A DNA stretch of 64,000 nucleotides from Warburgia ugandensis (taxonomy: Eukaryota; Streptophyta; Magnoliopsida; Canellales; Canellaceae): positions 46,937,880 to 47,001,879 of the forward strand of contig CP141132.1 of the NCBI GenBank assembly GCA_035236585.1, read 5' to 3'. Each line of letters starts with the position of its first letter. The first letter of the stretch is position 1. This document shows, in pieces, positions 24,010 to 36,058 of this stretch. The notes under the pieces were generated by a model, which saw only the letters and a program-made list of their open reading frames with translations, did no database searches and had not been told where the DNA came from. Position numbers and translations under genes: made by a program.

Positions 24010-25080
24010 TTAGGAGAGATTGGTGGTGCCTTTAAATACAGACTTGACAAAAGAACTATTACAAGAAGCCCATCAGTCAAAATTTTTCATACATGCTGGG
24101 GGTACAAAGATGTATCAGGATTTGAAAAGAAACTTTTGGTGGAAAGGCATGAAAAGAGAAATAGGAGAATTTGTGTCTAAATTATCAACAAGTAAAAGCT
24201 AAACACCAAAGACCAGTTGGAATGTTACAAACATTGGAACTTCTAAAATGGAAATGAGACAACATCACTATGGATTTTGTAGTAGGATTACCAAGGACTC
24301 GGGCAGGTCATGACATGATTTGGGTGGTTGTGGATAGCTTAACAAAGTCAGTACATTTCCTTCCAATTAGGTAGAACTAGTCAGTTGATAGTCTAGCTAA
24401 GTTATACATCAAAGAAATAGTAAGTCTTCATGCAATTCCACTATCCATCATCTTTGATAAGGGTGGAAGATTTACTTCAAGATGTTGGAAGAGTGTACAA
24501 CAAGCCTTAGGAACCTCACTTAAATTCAGTATAACATTTCACCCCCAAGCAGATAGTCAATTAGAAAGGACTATTCAAACTTTAGAAGATATGTAGAGAG
24601 CATGTGAATTAAATTGGAAAGGGAATTGGGATGAACATCTTCCGTAAGTAGAATTCGCGTATAACAATGGTTTTCAAGCAAGTATTGGTATGGCACCATA
24701 TGAAGCATTGTATGGACGGGCATGTCGATCACCAACCAGTTGGATTGAAGTTGGAGAAAGAAAGCTAATAAAGTCAGAACTAGTGGAACAATGTACAAAC
24801 AAGGTTAGATTGATACAAAAGAGGTTGTTAATAGCCCACAGTCAGTAGAAGAGTTACGCAGATAAAAGATATAGAAACCTAGAATTTGATGTGGGGGAGC
24901 ATGTATTTTTGAAAGTATCATCAGTCAAAGGAGTAATGAGATTTGGAAGCAAAGGAAAACTTAGTCCTAGATTCATCAGTCCATTTGAAATTCTTGAAAG
25001 AGTTGGTCCAATGGCTTACAAATTAGCCTTACCACCCCAACTCTAAGAAATACACACTGTCTTTCACATATCTATGCTAC
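24010..25080 (+). pseudogene. Tekay2 integrase region
   Basis: Includes HAGGTKMYQDLKRNFWWKGM near 24090-24150, then [13 protein letters not shown]-like sequence near 24330, a TFHPQADSQLERTIQTLEDM block near 24535-24590 and MAPYEALYGRACRSPTSW near 24690. A GPY/F-like segment (LSPRFISPFEILERVG) is near 24965. Closely parallel to the Tekay1 integrase. Confidence 0.88.
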
Positions 25081-25149
25081 GAAAATACCTACAAGATGAC
25101 ACACATGTACTTCAAAGGGTGCCAGAAGAGCTAAAGTCAGACCTAACCT

Positions 25150-25310
25150 TCAAAGAGAAGGCAATACAGATCTTGGACTGCAAGGAATAGAAGTTAAGAA
25201 CCAAACCCATTCTATTAGTCAAAGTCCTATGGCAACATCACTTTGTTGAGGAAGCTACGTGGGAAATAGAAGTAGAAATGAGGAAGACACACCCTAGTCT
25301 ATTTGATTAA
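25150..25310 (+). pseudogene. Tekay2 chromodomain
   Basis: Remains reading AIQILDCKE and LVKVLWQHHFVEEATWEIE, equivalent to Tekay1 13850-13985. They sit about 50 bp before the polypurine tract, as in Tekay1. Confidence 0.82.
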
Positions 25311-25344
25311 GTTATTGTATTACAAATTTTCAGGACAAAATTAT

Positions 25345-25360
25345 TGTAAGGGGGGAAGAT
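25345..25360 (+). promoter_or_regulatory. Tekay2 polypurine tract
   Basis: TGTAAGGGGGGAAGAT immediately before the LTR start TGTAATAACC at 25361. Confidence 0.88.
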
Positions 25361-26580
25361 TGTAATAACCCCAATTTTTGTAAATTGATTGAGAAAGTCA
25401 ATAAAGTTTGAATTTTCAGAAATTCTAGGTTGGAATATTAGGTTATTGGAAATTCTTTTTTTATAGAGATTAAAACATGATTTAAAACATAGAAATAATG
25501 AATGTACTAAAAAAAACAATCAAAATGACACTAAGTACGTTCAATTCTGAGTTAAAATGAAAAATTCCTAATTTTCTTCATTTTTATGAATAAAAGGGTA
25601 AAATGATAATTTTACCCATAATTAAGATCTAAGACATCAATATTTATAATGTACTTAGAAATACAATTCCAATGCCACTAAGTACACTCAATTATGAGTT
25701 TGGGAGAATAAAATGGATATTTCTCCACAAAAGGGCAAAATGGTCCTTTCACACCCCATGGGGCCCACAAATGAATCCAATGACCAAAAAACATGTAATG
25801 AGTGGTCAAACCACTACTAGTTGCTAGTGGATAAGGAGGTGGTAGTGGAAGATCCAATGTTAATTTAATATTTAAAAGAATTAAAACATAATTATTACAA
25901 GTAATTATGAAAAATGTAAAACACCTATAAATACCCCTCCAAAAATGTTCATTAAAATTCCCCTGAAATTAACTTGCTAATTTTGAAAAACCAGATCTAG
26001 ATTCCTTTCCAAAATTCCAAAACTCCCAAAAATATCCCTTTTTGCACTTTCTCTCTCCTCTCTCTAATTGGAATAAGAAACCTAAATTCAATTAGGCACT
26101 CTATTCCAAATTGAATCTGACAAATCTCACCGTCCATGCAATCCTAGACTACCTTATCTACAAAACTATCAAATGAATTTCAAGATCCAACGCTGCAATT
26201 AATGGAAAATTTCAAAACAAGGGACCATTAAGCTATCTTATCATCAAAGGGTATTTATTTCAAATTGGGCTTCAAATCTATGTATTTTCTCTAATCAGGT
26301 AGGTGGAACCACTTCTTATACTTATTTCATGTTGTTTTATGTAATTTTTATTTTTCTGTAATTAGTTTTAGGTTAAAACTTATAAAAATAAAGTAAGGAC
26401 CAGAACCCTTCAATTCTAGATGATAGAGGACTTAGATGGAAAATCTGAGCCATACAATCAATCCAGAGGTGTCCAAAACCCCTAGGGTAGAAGTTTCATG
26501 AAATTTTATAGAGTTTTGAGCCTATGATTGAAGAGGATTGATTGAATGGTCCAAAATGTACTATTTGATCTCTAAATCAA

Positions 26581-26778
26581 ATCGGGATTTGCGGGACGCG
26601 CTGCCAAATGTCGTACAAAGACGCGCCTTGCAATAGCGTCTCAACTCATGTGCTTCGGGTGCGACGTCGTCCCGACGAGATGAGCGCGCGACAGCGCAAG
26701 TCTAGGGGAGAGTATTACGTGTTCGTCCTAGTAAAGGGCATGCGGCAACCGCTCTGCCTAATCAATCTGGGCCATCCG
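26581..26778. other. CpG-rich block inside the Tekay2 LTR
   Basis: By hand count 26581-26760 is about 58% G+C with 22 CpG, whereas the 180 bp at 26821-27000 have one. The other LTR of this family (40614-44999) has homologous sequence on both sides (GGCCCAGATCAAAT and GGACCCTAGG downstream) but not the block. A 67-codon plus frame crosses it (26608-26811) and continues into ordinary LTR sequence; it has no recognisable domain. It may be an inserted foreign segment or an ancestral promoter-like block lost from the other copy. Confidence 0.8.
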
Positions 26779-29740
26779 TTCTACTGGGCCCAGATCAAAT
26801 TTGGACCCTAGGAATGACTGTGAACTTCACAGTTCAATTGTGAAATCATCTGAACTCCAAATTGAGATTGGAAAGAAGCTATGGAAAGCTTATAACTTCT
26901 ATTTTCTTCTGAAATCATAACATTTAGAAAATTCTTCATGAAACTTTTTGTATTTAAGAATTAAGCTTCTAATTTTCGTGATCTTCAAGATCTGAGATGT
27001 TCAGATCTTGGGGATCTGATTTACTGATGATATAATGTTGAAATAAAGTGATAGCCATGACTTATTTGGATAGATCTAAGATAAATTGAGGGATCTACCC
27101 TTTATGGTAAAAAAACCCTAAAAATACAAAGGGACCCACTTGATCACTAAGATCAAGTATGGTCAAACCCTTGGGATGAATTGAATGAATGATATTATGA
27201 TGGAATCCATTGACATCATGGATTGAATATGACCAAAAACAAGGGGACATTATCTTGGACCTTAATGGAGTAAAAGCCTTAAAATTAATTAAAACCCTTG
27301 ATTAAAAAGGAAAAGACCTAAGATCTAATGGTTGGATTATAAATAAAAGCTTTAATAATGATAAATGGGTTAGCTTGAGTTAGGCATTGATTTCAATTGA
27401 TTTATTTCATGAATATAGGATCCATGAGAGATTATTTTAGTATAACTTCATTTCAAATGTCCATTAAATTATTCATGAATGATGAATTGTAACTCAGGAC
27501 CATGTTGGTATGATTTCATGCAATTGTAACTTAAGACCATGCTAGGATTTCATGTCGGATTAGACTATGGTATGAGATGGTACCTTAGTTCCATGATAGT
27601 TTAATTTGAGTTTTTTAGATAAAGTACATTAGTTAGAAATCATACTAGTATAATCTTAAGTACCTTATACCATTATCATTAGGTTATTCAATTATTTAGT
27701 TTTATGCTTTAAAGTTATAATTCATTTATGGTTAAATTTTTTTAGTAGATTTAATTGTTAAAGTAGTTATGAGATAAAGTGCATAAAATACCAAAAATGG
27801 AATCTAATGAGAAAGTAGAGTTTCATGACACAAATAAGAGTGAGTTATTTGACTTGGACTTAATTAGTAAGGGCTATAGTTAGTAGGACAATATAAGAAT
27901 TATCAAATCCTTGGCCCAAACTAGGAGAATAATAAACCCCATGAATGATATTTTAAATGTTCATGAACTTAATTAAAATCAATTAGAAAGAGTACTTAGG
28001 GTTAACATGCTCATAGGAACCTTATGAAAGGTTGAGCTAAGGTCACTCTAGTGAATGTTGAACATGATGGTTAAGTGATTTTTTTAATAGAGCCTTGTTC
28101 TTCCCCTACCTTCTATTGACATTTGTGACATCTAAATGCCTCCTTACATGAGGATTGAAGTAACCACTTTGTGTTCACGCATTTAGTTAGTAAGCCATAG
28201 CCAATTGGAAATAAGAGGAGCAGTCTACACTTAGGTTGAAATAAGTTATCTTCAACTAGTAAAACATAAACTAGTTGAATAATAATAATAATAATAGCAT
28301 AAAAGGTTAGTAAATTATCTAACCCTAATAAAAAATTGTAAGTAAGATATGGATGACGAAACAAGATCCATTGGATCTTAAATGATCAAGAACAATAAAA
28401 AGAAATATATAGTTCTTGATGATGATGATGATATATATATATATATTGCTTGCAACTTAGATCAAATAGAAGATCTAAACCCTTGATCAAATATGATTTA
28501 AGGAAGAGAACCAAGATCTTCCTCCTTAGGGATGATCAAACAACTAAACTTAGATTGAAGGAGAACCAGATGATAAAAGATCTAAGTTCTTGATCTTTAT
28601 CAACGAGTATAAATTGTTGATCAAATGATCTATGATAGATAAAGATTAAAGAAAGGAATACACAAAGACTTAGAATAGAAAATACTTAGATCTGAAGGAT
28701 GAGAAGATCATTCTAATCATTAGATCTATTGATCAATAGGATAGACAATATTAGAGGAAGATAGATCATGATAGGACAAAAGATCTATATCCTTTATATC
28801 AAAGGACAAGATATGACAAAGAATATAGATATGATTATTTGGATTGTATATGTATTCATACACCAGTCAGGATCATGGAGGATCTGGAGGGATGGATCAC
28901 TACTTGAAGGTAGGAGGATTTTATGAATGTATCTACAGGGGATGTACATGTTGAATACATGACCTTATACTGACAAGTGTAATGTTAATACTTGTATTAA
29001 ATCCCTTGAAACCCTCATGATCCAATCAAACACATGAAATGGTTAAGTTAGAATTGAGGACTATACTATAAGTGAATATGGAACTAGAAGATATTCCAAC
29101 CCTAAGTAAATAGATAGATTGTTTGATACATATCAAACCTATTTTACATACAAGCATGGAGACTTGTGGTTTTTTTTTAAATAGGTATAAGCTTGGGGAT
29201 GCTATCCTAGGGGAGTTATGAGGGTTTAGTCACCTGCTTCCTAAAATTTGATGATTTGATGATACCTTGGCCTATGAGAAGCCAAAAGTCGAGTGAGGCA
29301 ATTATGGAAAGGACACCATTGTGAAAGTCCTGTCTCCCCATATAGGGCAGTTATTCGAGTGCACTAGTACGAATCAGATTGCAGCACAGTAATCCTTTGA
29401 TTATTTTGCACTATAATGCATATGAGATAGGCATAGTGAAATGCCAGGCAATTGTATATTACCAATATTTCCCAAGAAGGGAAATTTTCAGTATAGGACT
29501 AGTTGAAATACTAATTTCTCATAATGGAAAGAATTGATCAACTTAGTTGGGAATGATATTTAACTACTTTCATAAATTTGATAGATTTATCCATGTACAG
29601 TATGTATGTAAAAGGATGTACATATATTACAAAGTAAATAGTTAGGTACATGAGTATGTTTATGAATAACAGGATTATGAAGTATTAGAATTATACTATC
29701 AATTATTATGATTCTTGAATCCCCTACCAAGCATAGCTTG

Positions 29741-29780
29741 CTGAGATATTGTAAATGTTTCAATGTTTACAATATCTCAG
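29741..29780. repeat. Perfect 15-bp inverted repeat in the Tekay2 LTR
   Basis: CTGAGATATTGTAAA and its exact reverse complement are separated by a 10-base loop (TGTTTCAATG). The same palindrome stands at 41013-41052 in the related LTR with identical stems and a changed loop. Confidence 0.9.
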
Positions 29781-30199
29781 ATATGGAGAAGGAGAGTTAA
29801 GAGCTCAAGACTATTGAAGACTTGAAGAGAATAATCATCAGGGCATACCCCTTGAAGACATGTATTTTGTTTTGATTGAGAATATTGTATTGTAATGAGA
29901 GTTTCATTGTATGATGAGCTTTGAGTTTTGGATTATATAATTTGGACAAATATTATAATGAATTTGGGTTGTACTGTGAACCACTGGATGGATTCTGAAA
30001 TTTAATAAAAATATATATTCCTTCAATGGAATTTTATCTTGTACAAAAATTCTACTTATGTTATGTATGAAGTGATGACTTAGGCTTTTCAAAACAAGTT
30101 CTAAAGAAAAGAATTTTCGTTGCTTTATTTTTGTGAAATTTTTTTTACTACTAAGGGCCTTGCCTTTGAAAATGTATTACAAAAACCCAGGTCATCACA

Positions 30200-30649
30200 A
30201 AACCCTCTTGTATGACTTAAATTCTCATGCAAAGTGATGGAAATGGATAACTTTTTGCACAAGTCATTTTAATCACCTTTGATTTCTTGCAATTTGTTCT
30301 AGGGGCTCTAGTCTTGCACCCCTAGTAGGGGCACGCAGCCCCCTCATCCTCGGTAAGCTAACTACGTAGCTCGATCCATGAAAGGTTCAATGAAGTGCAA
30401 TATAGGCCGTTGGATCATCTTCTCTCTTCCTACAAAAGAGTAAAAAAACCTAATTAAATTCTAGAAAATTATGACGATTCACATACTTACTCTAGAATAG
30501 CTTTTGAACTTACAAAATATTAAACTTTTGGATTATTAAGTCAAACTACATGTGTTATAAATTTTCAAAAAAATCCTAAAAATAACATTGTATTTTCTAA
30601 CACATGGGCTGCTAATTAGGTACTTTTATACAAAATTGAAAACTTATAA
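30200..30649 (-). repeat. LTR fragment of family B (B3), minus strand
   Basis: Reverse complement of roughly the first 440 bp of the solo LTR at 32365. It includes the start (ACTTATAA at 30642-30649 for TGATAAGT) and the CCGTTGGATCATCTTCTC block. It is cut on the left by the end of the Tekay2 LTR at 30199 and abuts OTA gag remains on the right. Confidence 0.75.
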
Positions 30650-31232
30650 TGAGGAAGTGGAGATTTCTGACACTTCTCCTTACCTTTCTAAGTCATTGTA
30701 TCACTCTCATTCTCCTCACCTTTTTCCGTTTCGTTAGTCAAGCCCACTTGATTATCTATTTTCTTACCACTCCGAATGGTAGTTAAACATTTGATTTGTT
30801 CATGAAATTTCTTATCACTAGAAGTCAAACCAATCTCGTATTAACTCTTGGGGTTTTGGACAAATTGACTTCTAAAATCATCCTTTTCCCTCATTTTAAG
30901 TGTAGATTAAATTTGACCACATTTGGTATTGCAAATTTATAATATATTGCATGTGGGTATGCAATGTTTCTTTTGTATCATTTTGAAATTACAGTGAACA
31001 TTGCATGAGCATATTAAAGGTCTCCTCTAAAGATTATTTCCTCTGTTGTGTAGGAAATAGCTGTAAAGGAAGACATTGCTATGAAATTGGGGTTGTAGGG
31101 AACAATTGAGTAAAGGAGATCCTAGATAGTCCTCTCTGATTATTATTATTTAATTAAGAAAAATTAGGATGCATAGCCCATCCAAGATTATAGGTCTCAA
31201 AATTAGGCTTATTAATTGGGTTTCTAAATGCA
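30650..31232 (-). pseudogene. OTA gag remains, second copy
   Basis: Homologous to 22430-23050 with the same order and orientation, including the segment before 31232 that corresponds to the NPYYETYNFGW region. No intact frame. Immediately to the right lies LTR A copy 3, the same neighbour as for the first copy. Confidence 0.65.
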
Positions 31233-32359
31233 TGTGGAATGCTGCAAGCACACAGTTCTATTGTGACATACTACTTTCAATAACGTGTTGCCCTCATGAG
31301 GACTCCAATTGTAAAATTAAATTTTATATTAAAGTACTTTAACCTAGACAATGAATGTGAACAAATAATCAATTAAATCAAAAAGCACCAAAAGAGATAA
31401 AGTTACTCAAACTTCTAACTCTAGGGTCTTAGAATCCACCCCACTAAATCACATACATGCAAAATTAAGAAATTTTAGATTTTTACAATACTTATGTTAA
31501 TAAAACCTCAATAAATTAAAAACATGAATACACCATTGTTAAAAGCCCTAATTTCTACATTTTCTCAATTCTAAGCGCATAACTTGCCTTTTTGTGTCAC
31601 AAATTATCTAAGATTTTCTATACTACATTAATTAATTTAACAGATTTAGTTTCTAAACTAACAAAACACCTGATATTTCTTATGAAAAAAATTCTAGATA
31701 TATAAATTATCATATTAGTGATAAAATTGATATTTGGTATTTTTAAATCAGAACTATACTTAAGATGAAAATACCTAAAGTTAGTGTTTTTTCATCCCAA
31801 CCTTGGGATGAGATCTAGCTACACATATTTAACATGAAAACACCAATTCTATTAATTTATGCTAAACATAAAACTAACTAACATCCTAAGCAACACTAAT
31901 ATCAACTAATATGAGCAAATAATAAAATTACTAATAATAGAAAAATAAAGTAACAATTATCTAAATCAGGAACAATTAACAACAAATAAGTAATAAAATA
32001 AAAATACTACTTTTATTAATCTTAAATTTGAAAGATTACAAGAAGTTGAATACAAGAATTAAACAAAAGTAAAAACAAATGTATGGAATGGGTTGATATC
32101 ATGGTTGTTCTTCCATTGTCACTCAATGAAAGTCGCTATTGAATCTTCTTAAGATCACCCCACCACCTTCTTTCATCATTCAAATGATGCCTTATACTTG
32201 CTGTGTCACTGAACAAGTGCATGAGACATCACCATACAGCCACAAACCCAAAGAAAATCACCACTCGCCAATCTTCCAAGGGATATGAGTGCATTGAATA
32301 GCATAGAGAGGAAGATATGGATGACATGTGTTTTGTAAGACAGGAGATGGGTTGATGGG

Positions 32360-32364
32360 TGCAT
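32360..32364. repeat. Target site duplication of solo LTR B4, left (TGCAT)
   Basis: TGCAT immediately before TGATAAGTG, repeated exactly at 34069-34073. Confidence 0.92.
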
Positions 32365-34068
32365 TGATAAGTGTTCAATTTTGTATAAAAAGTACAAAAT
32401 TAGTAGCCCATGTATTATATAATATGGTGTTATTTCAAGAATTTTTACAAAAGTTTATAACACATGCATTTCTGACCTAATAATAAAAGAGTTTGATGAT
32501 TTTCAAGTTCAAAAGCTAATCTATAGTAAATATGTGAATCATCATAATTTTCCTGGATTTAATTAGGTTTTTTACGCTTTTGTAGGATGTGAGAAGATGA
32601 TCCAATGACCTATATTGTGCTTCATAGACTCTTTCACGAGTAGAGCTATGTGGTTAACTCACTAGGGTGTAGGGGGTGGCGAGCCCCTACCAGAGCCACA
32701 GGTAGCAATTGGAAGAAATCAAAGGTGATTAAAATGATCTGTGTAATAAGTCATGTATTTTCATCACTTTGCATGAGAATTGAAGTCATGCATGAGGTTT
32801 CCTAGTCCAACATGGAAACCTGAGGAAGCTAAGCTACTTAAGTTTTGAAGCCACTTAAGCCACTAAGGAATGAGCCATTAAGCCATTGAGAGGGAATTAT
32901 AAAAGGTTTAGATGATCATCCATTAAGGGACTCATCAAGAGAGAAAACCTAACTTTCCTAACCCATTTCCCGTTGTTTTGCCCTATCCAACTTAGGGTCC
33001 CACAATTTTACATTAGAGAGGGAGCCACCTTCCTAGAAGGTGACGCCTCCCCCTTGCTTGGTTAGCATCTTAAGTGGTTTTCTAATTAGGAAACCCTTAG
33101 ACTTATCTCCATTCAAAGCATTTCAAAACCCTTAGTTTTTCACTTCTTTTTCCTAATTTTTTTTCCCTTTTCCTCTCTCCATTCTAGCCAATCATCATAC
33201 AAAGAAGGGGAGTGGAATTCCACCCACCTCCCTAGGAAAAAACTGCCTATCCTCCCCTTTCTCAAATTGGAAACCAGCCCTGTCATCTTGATTACATCAT
33301 CACTCTATGTCATCTTCCATGCAACTTTCCTCCCTCACTCTCTACCTAACTTTCCTAATTGAAGTCTAGATCTAGATCCACCTCCTTTCCTAGAGTAATC
33401 CTTCAACAATGTGGAAACAATTCATCTACAAATAGCTAAGGCCTTCCACATTTTCAACTAAGTAGAGGTTGAGTGAGACAACTTTGAAAACATTGCAATC
33501 TTCCTTGGATCTTGGACTTTGGTTTTCTTTGGTGCTATTCTCCCTTTGGATTTCTAGTTGTTTCTTTGGTTATTTGCTCTCCAGTTCAGGTTAGTAGTTT
33601 GCTTCTATTGTTTTAGTTTCATTGCCTTAGTTTATCATTGTTTTGCTTTTTAGTTCTACTCTCATCTTTCCACTTAGCTTTACCTCCTTTACTTCACTTT
33701 CACTAATTTTTCTAACTCATTCACTCAAAATTTAGTTAGATCTTTCATGGTACTGACAGCCAATAGAAGAAATAGCTTGCGACCTTCCATTCCCCATAGG
33801 AATTTGATGTTTTCCTCCTTCAATTTGACCTAGTTTTAGCCATTTTCCCCTTAGTTAGTCTATCCATCTAGCCATTTTTGGCATTGATTCAATGAAATTC
33901 TTTGAGGATTCTTGTTACTGAATGCTTCCATTATCAAAGTACTTTACATCTAGGTTGTTATCTTGCATAAAATTTATTGTTATTGTAAGATTCCTCATGG
34001 ATTTGACCTCTCTCGTGTGCAATACTACTTTGATTCATGTGTTGGTGAGTAATTTTAAGGCTACACCA
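32365..34068 (+). repeat. Solo LTR of family B (B4)
   Basis: Starts TGATAAGTGTTCAATTTTG, ends GGCTACACCA, 1,704 bp, with perfect TGCAT duplications on both sides and no internal domain. It sits inside LTR A copy 3, whose sequence resumes after the right duplication. A solo LTR is the usual product of recombination between the two LTRs of one element. It is shorter than B5 (2,860 bp), so LTR length varies within the family. Confidence 0.92.
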
Positions 34069-34073
34069 TGCAT
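34069..34073. repeat. Target site duplication of solo LTR B4, right (TGCAT)
   Basis: Exact repeat of 32360-32364. Confidence 0.92.
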
Positions 34074-35197
34074 TAGAGAAGGATGGGAGAGGAATAAGGT
34101 GAATAGAAGCTAAAAGAAGTAATGGTAATGGGATGCATGGGTGGTTGAGAAAGATGGAGAGGGAAAGATGATGGGATGAATTCCATTATTGACTACGAGG
34201 TGAAGACAGTGAAGTATGGATGGGAAGGTGGTAGGTTGCGTGGATGTGTAAAGATGGATAGAAGGTATGCTATGTGTTGAAGGCTAGAGAGATGAGAATA
34301 TGTAGTAAGGGGTTGCGTTAGGTTCAAATAAAAAGTTGGGTGAGAGAAGCTTTGAATGATGGGAGAATGTAAGAGATATATATGTGTGTGGGAATCAAGG
34401 GATAAGGATGGATTATGGTATCTATGATCTGTTGGATGATTGTAGATAGAAGGGAGAGGGTTGTGTAATGAAAGCGAAGAAGGATGGAAAGGTGATGGGA
34501 TGATATGATGTGTTGGATGAGGGTGAGGGAAAGATGGATGGAGGTGATGAGTTGGTCTCCTTTTGGAATTGTATTCTCCTCCTTAGGATATCTTCTCATG
34601 TGGCTTGGGGATGGGAGGTATTCCTCCACCTTTTCTCCCTTCCTTTCTTCTTATATTGTGTCAAAATAGAAGGGGATTGAAGTCCCTTCTAAATTGTTGC
34701 ACCCTCCCTCTTATCATCTTCTCTCCATGTTGAAGCATCTAAAAAGGTGGGAGTTTCACATTGGATGCCCCATAAGTATGGGAGATTTCTTCTAGGAAAC
34801 TTCCTCCTTTCCTTCCCTCTCAACACCTTCCATGTAGCTATAAGGTCGCACATAATCATAAGAGGAAACTTCCTCTTTCTTTACACTTCTTATTCCTTGT
34901 GAAAACACTTCAATGAATGGGGGCTAGGGTTTTGTGTTTCATTTCCTCTTTATTTCCTCCTTAAGATCATACATAAACCTAGGATAAATTTTTAGGATTT
35001 CATTGAAGCTCCCCTTTAAAAAACATGTTTTTAGCTTCCTATATTCTCTCCTCAACCCACCATTTTTCTCTCCACCAATCACCATTCAAGCTCTACCTAT
35101 ATTCTCTAAAAATATCTTGTTTTCAAATCACATGAAATCATGTTAAAAATCCTTGAAAATGATGGATAGGACATCAAAAATTTCTCCACCAATAGAA

Positions 35198-35199
<2 letters not shown>

Positions 35200-35279
<80 letters not shown>
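35200..35279. repeat. (CT)n microsatellite in LTR A copy 3
   Basis: About 80 bp of CT. The same place in copy 1 (about 5000) has only ATCTCTCTACCTCTT, so the tract expanded in this copy. Confidence 0.95.
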
Positions 35280-35283
<4 letters not shown>

Positions 35284-36058
35284 GCTTCATTCCTATTGGT
35301 TCACCCTTGCATTTCCTTGATTTTATTGTAGTAAACTCTTTTCAATGGATTCTTGTAGGATATCTTCAATGGAGGGTAGATCTTGGCCATTGATTCTTTA
35401 AAAAGTGGATGAAAATGAGCCATAGATTTCTCGTTAATCTCTCACCAGCTCCATGTTTTTCCTCCTTAATATGCTCCTTTTATTTTCTCATGTAAATCAT
35501 GCATGGAATGAAGTGACACATCCACTTCCATCTAGATATCATGGACTCCCATGGTGGGTCCCTCTCTAATCCAAATGAGTGAATGAGTGAGAGAAAGTAG
35601 TCTTTATGTGGTCCCCAGTCTCTGAGTAGTTGTACATGCACATGTGGCTTCATTGTATAGCACTTTAGTTTCACTTAGAAGTTTCGCTAGGCGGTGGATT
35701 TGTATGCACACATGCATGAGAAGTTTGTCACCTTATATTTTAATAGTGACATGCTCTTTTGGGCATATAGGGTGGGTCGATGCTTAGGAATTCTAGCTAG
35801 TCTGAATTTGATACGGACAACCCCATAGCATTCTAAACTTCTTGACTTCATGGTTCTTGGCATATGGGTCCATGAATTTGCTTGAATGGTAGGATAACTC
35901 TCTTTTAGGGTTTCAAGTTGCCAAAAATATACACTTTTTTCAATTATATCCTAATCCTGTAAAATGAAAAATAAACCCTAATTAGTAGTAAATTAAGTAA
36001 ATTCAAGGTTAAAATGCTATTTCTAGGGATATTATGTGTAACATTTATGTGTATATCA

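Larger units (their letters stand above)
23598..30199 (+). mobile_element. Tekay2: 5'-truncated Tekay/Del chromovirus
   Basis: Consists of an RT fragment, integrase and chromodomain remains, a polypurine tract and a 4,839-bp 3' LTR. The 5' LTR, gag and protease are absent from the window. Protein similarity to Tekay1 is close in the shared parts, but the LTR is different, so it is a separate family within the clade. Roughly ten or more breaks. It abuts LTR A copy 2 on the left and a B fragment on the right. Confidence 0.88.
25361..30199 (+). repeat. Tekay2 3' LTR (4.8 kb)
   Basis: Begins TGTAATAACCCCAATTTTTG after the polypurine tract and ends CCAGGTCATCACA. It is homologous over its length to the minus-strand LTR at 40614-44999, which lacks the CpG-rich block at 26581-26778. 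It carries a perfect 15-bp palindrome at 29741-29780. Short AT/GAT microsatellites lie at about 28420-28446. Confidence 0.9.
31233..36058 (-). repeat. LTR family A, copy 3, interrupted by a solo LTR B
   Basis: Left edge TGTGGAATGCTGCAAGC at 31233; right edge at 36058, where the minus strand starts TGATATACACATAAATG. Homologous to copy 1 (2932-5782). Without the inserted solo LTR B (32365-34068) and one target duplication it is about 3.1 kb. It carries an 80-bp (CT)n tract at 35200. A 64-codon minus frame at 35480-35674 corresponds to that at 5205-5399. About 47 of 64 residues agree, and most base differences change the residue, which argues against a selected protein. Confidence 0.75.

Noticed and set aside
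26608-26811. 67-codon open frame across the CpG-rich block
   Set aside because: The length is what GC-rich sequence gives by chance, there is no domain or homologue that I recognise, and the frame continues into ordinary LTR sequence. Kept only as a composition anomaly.
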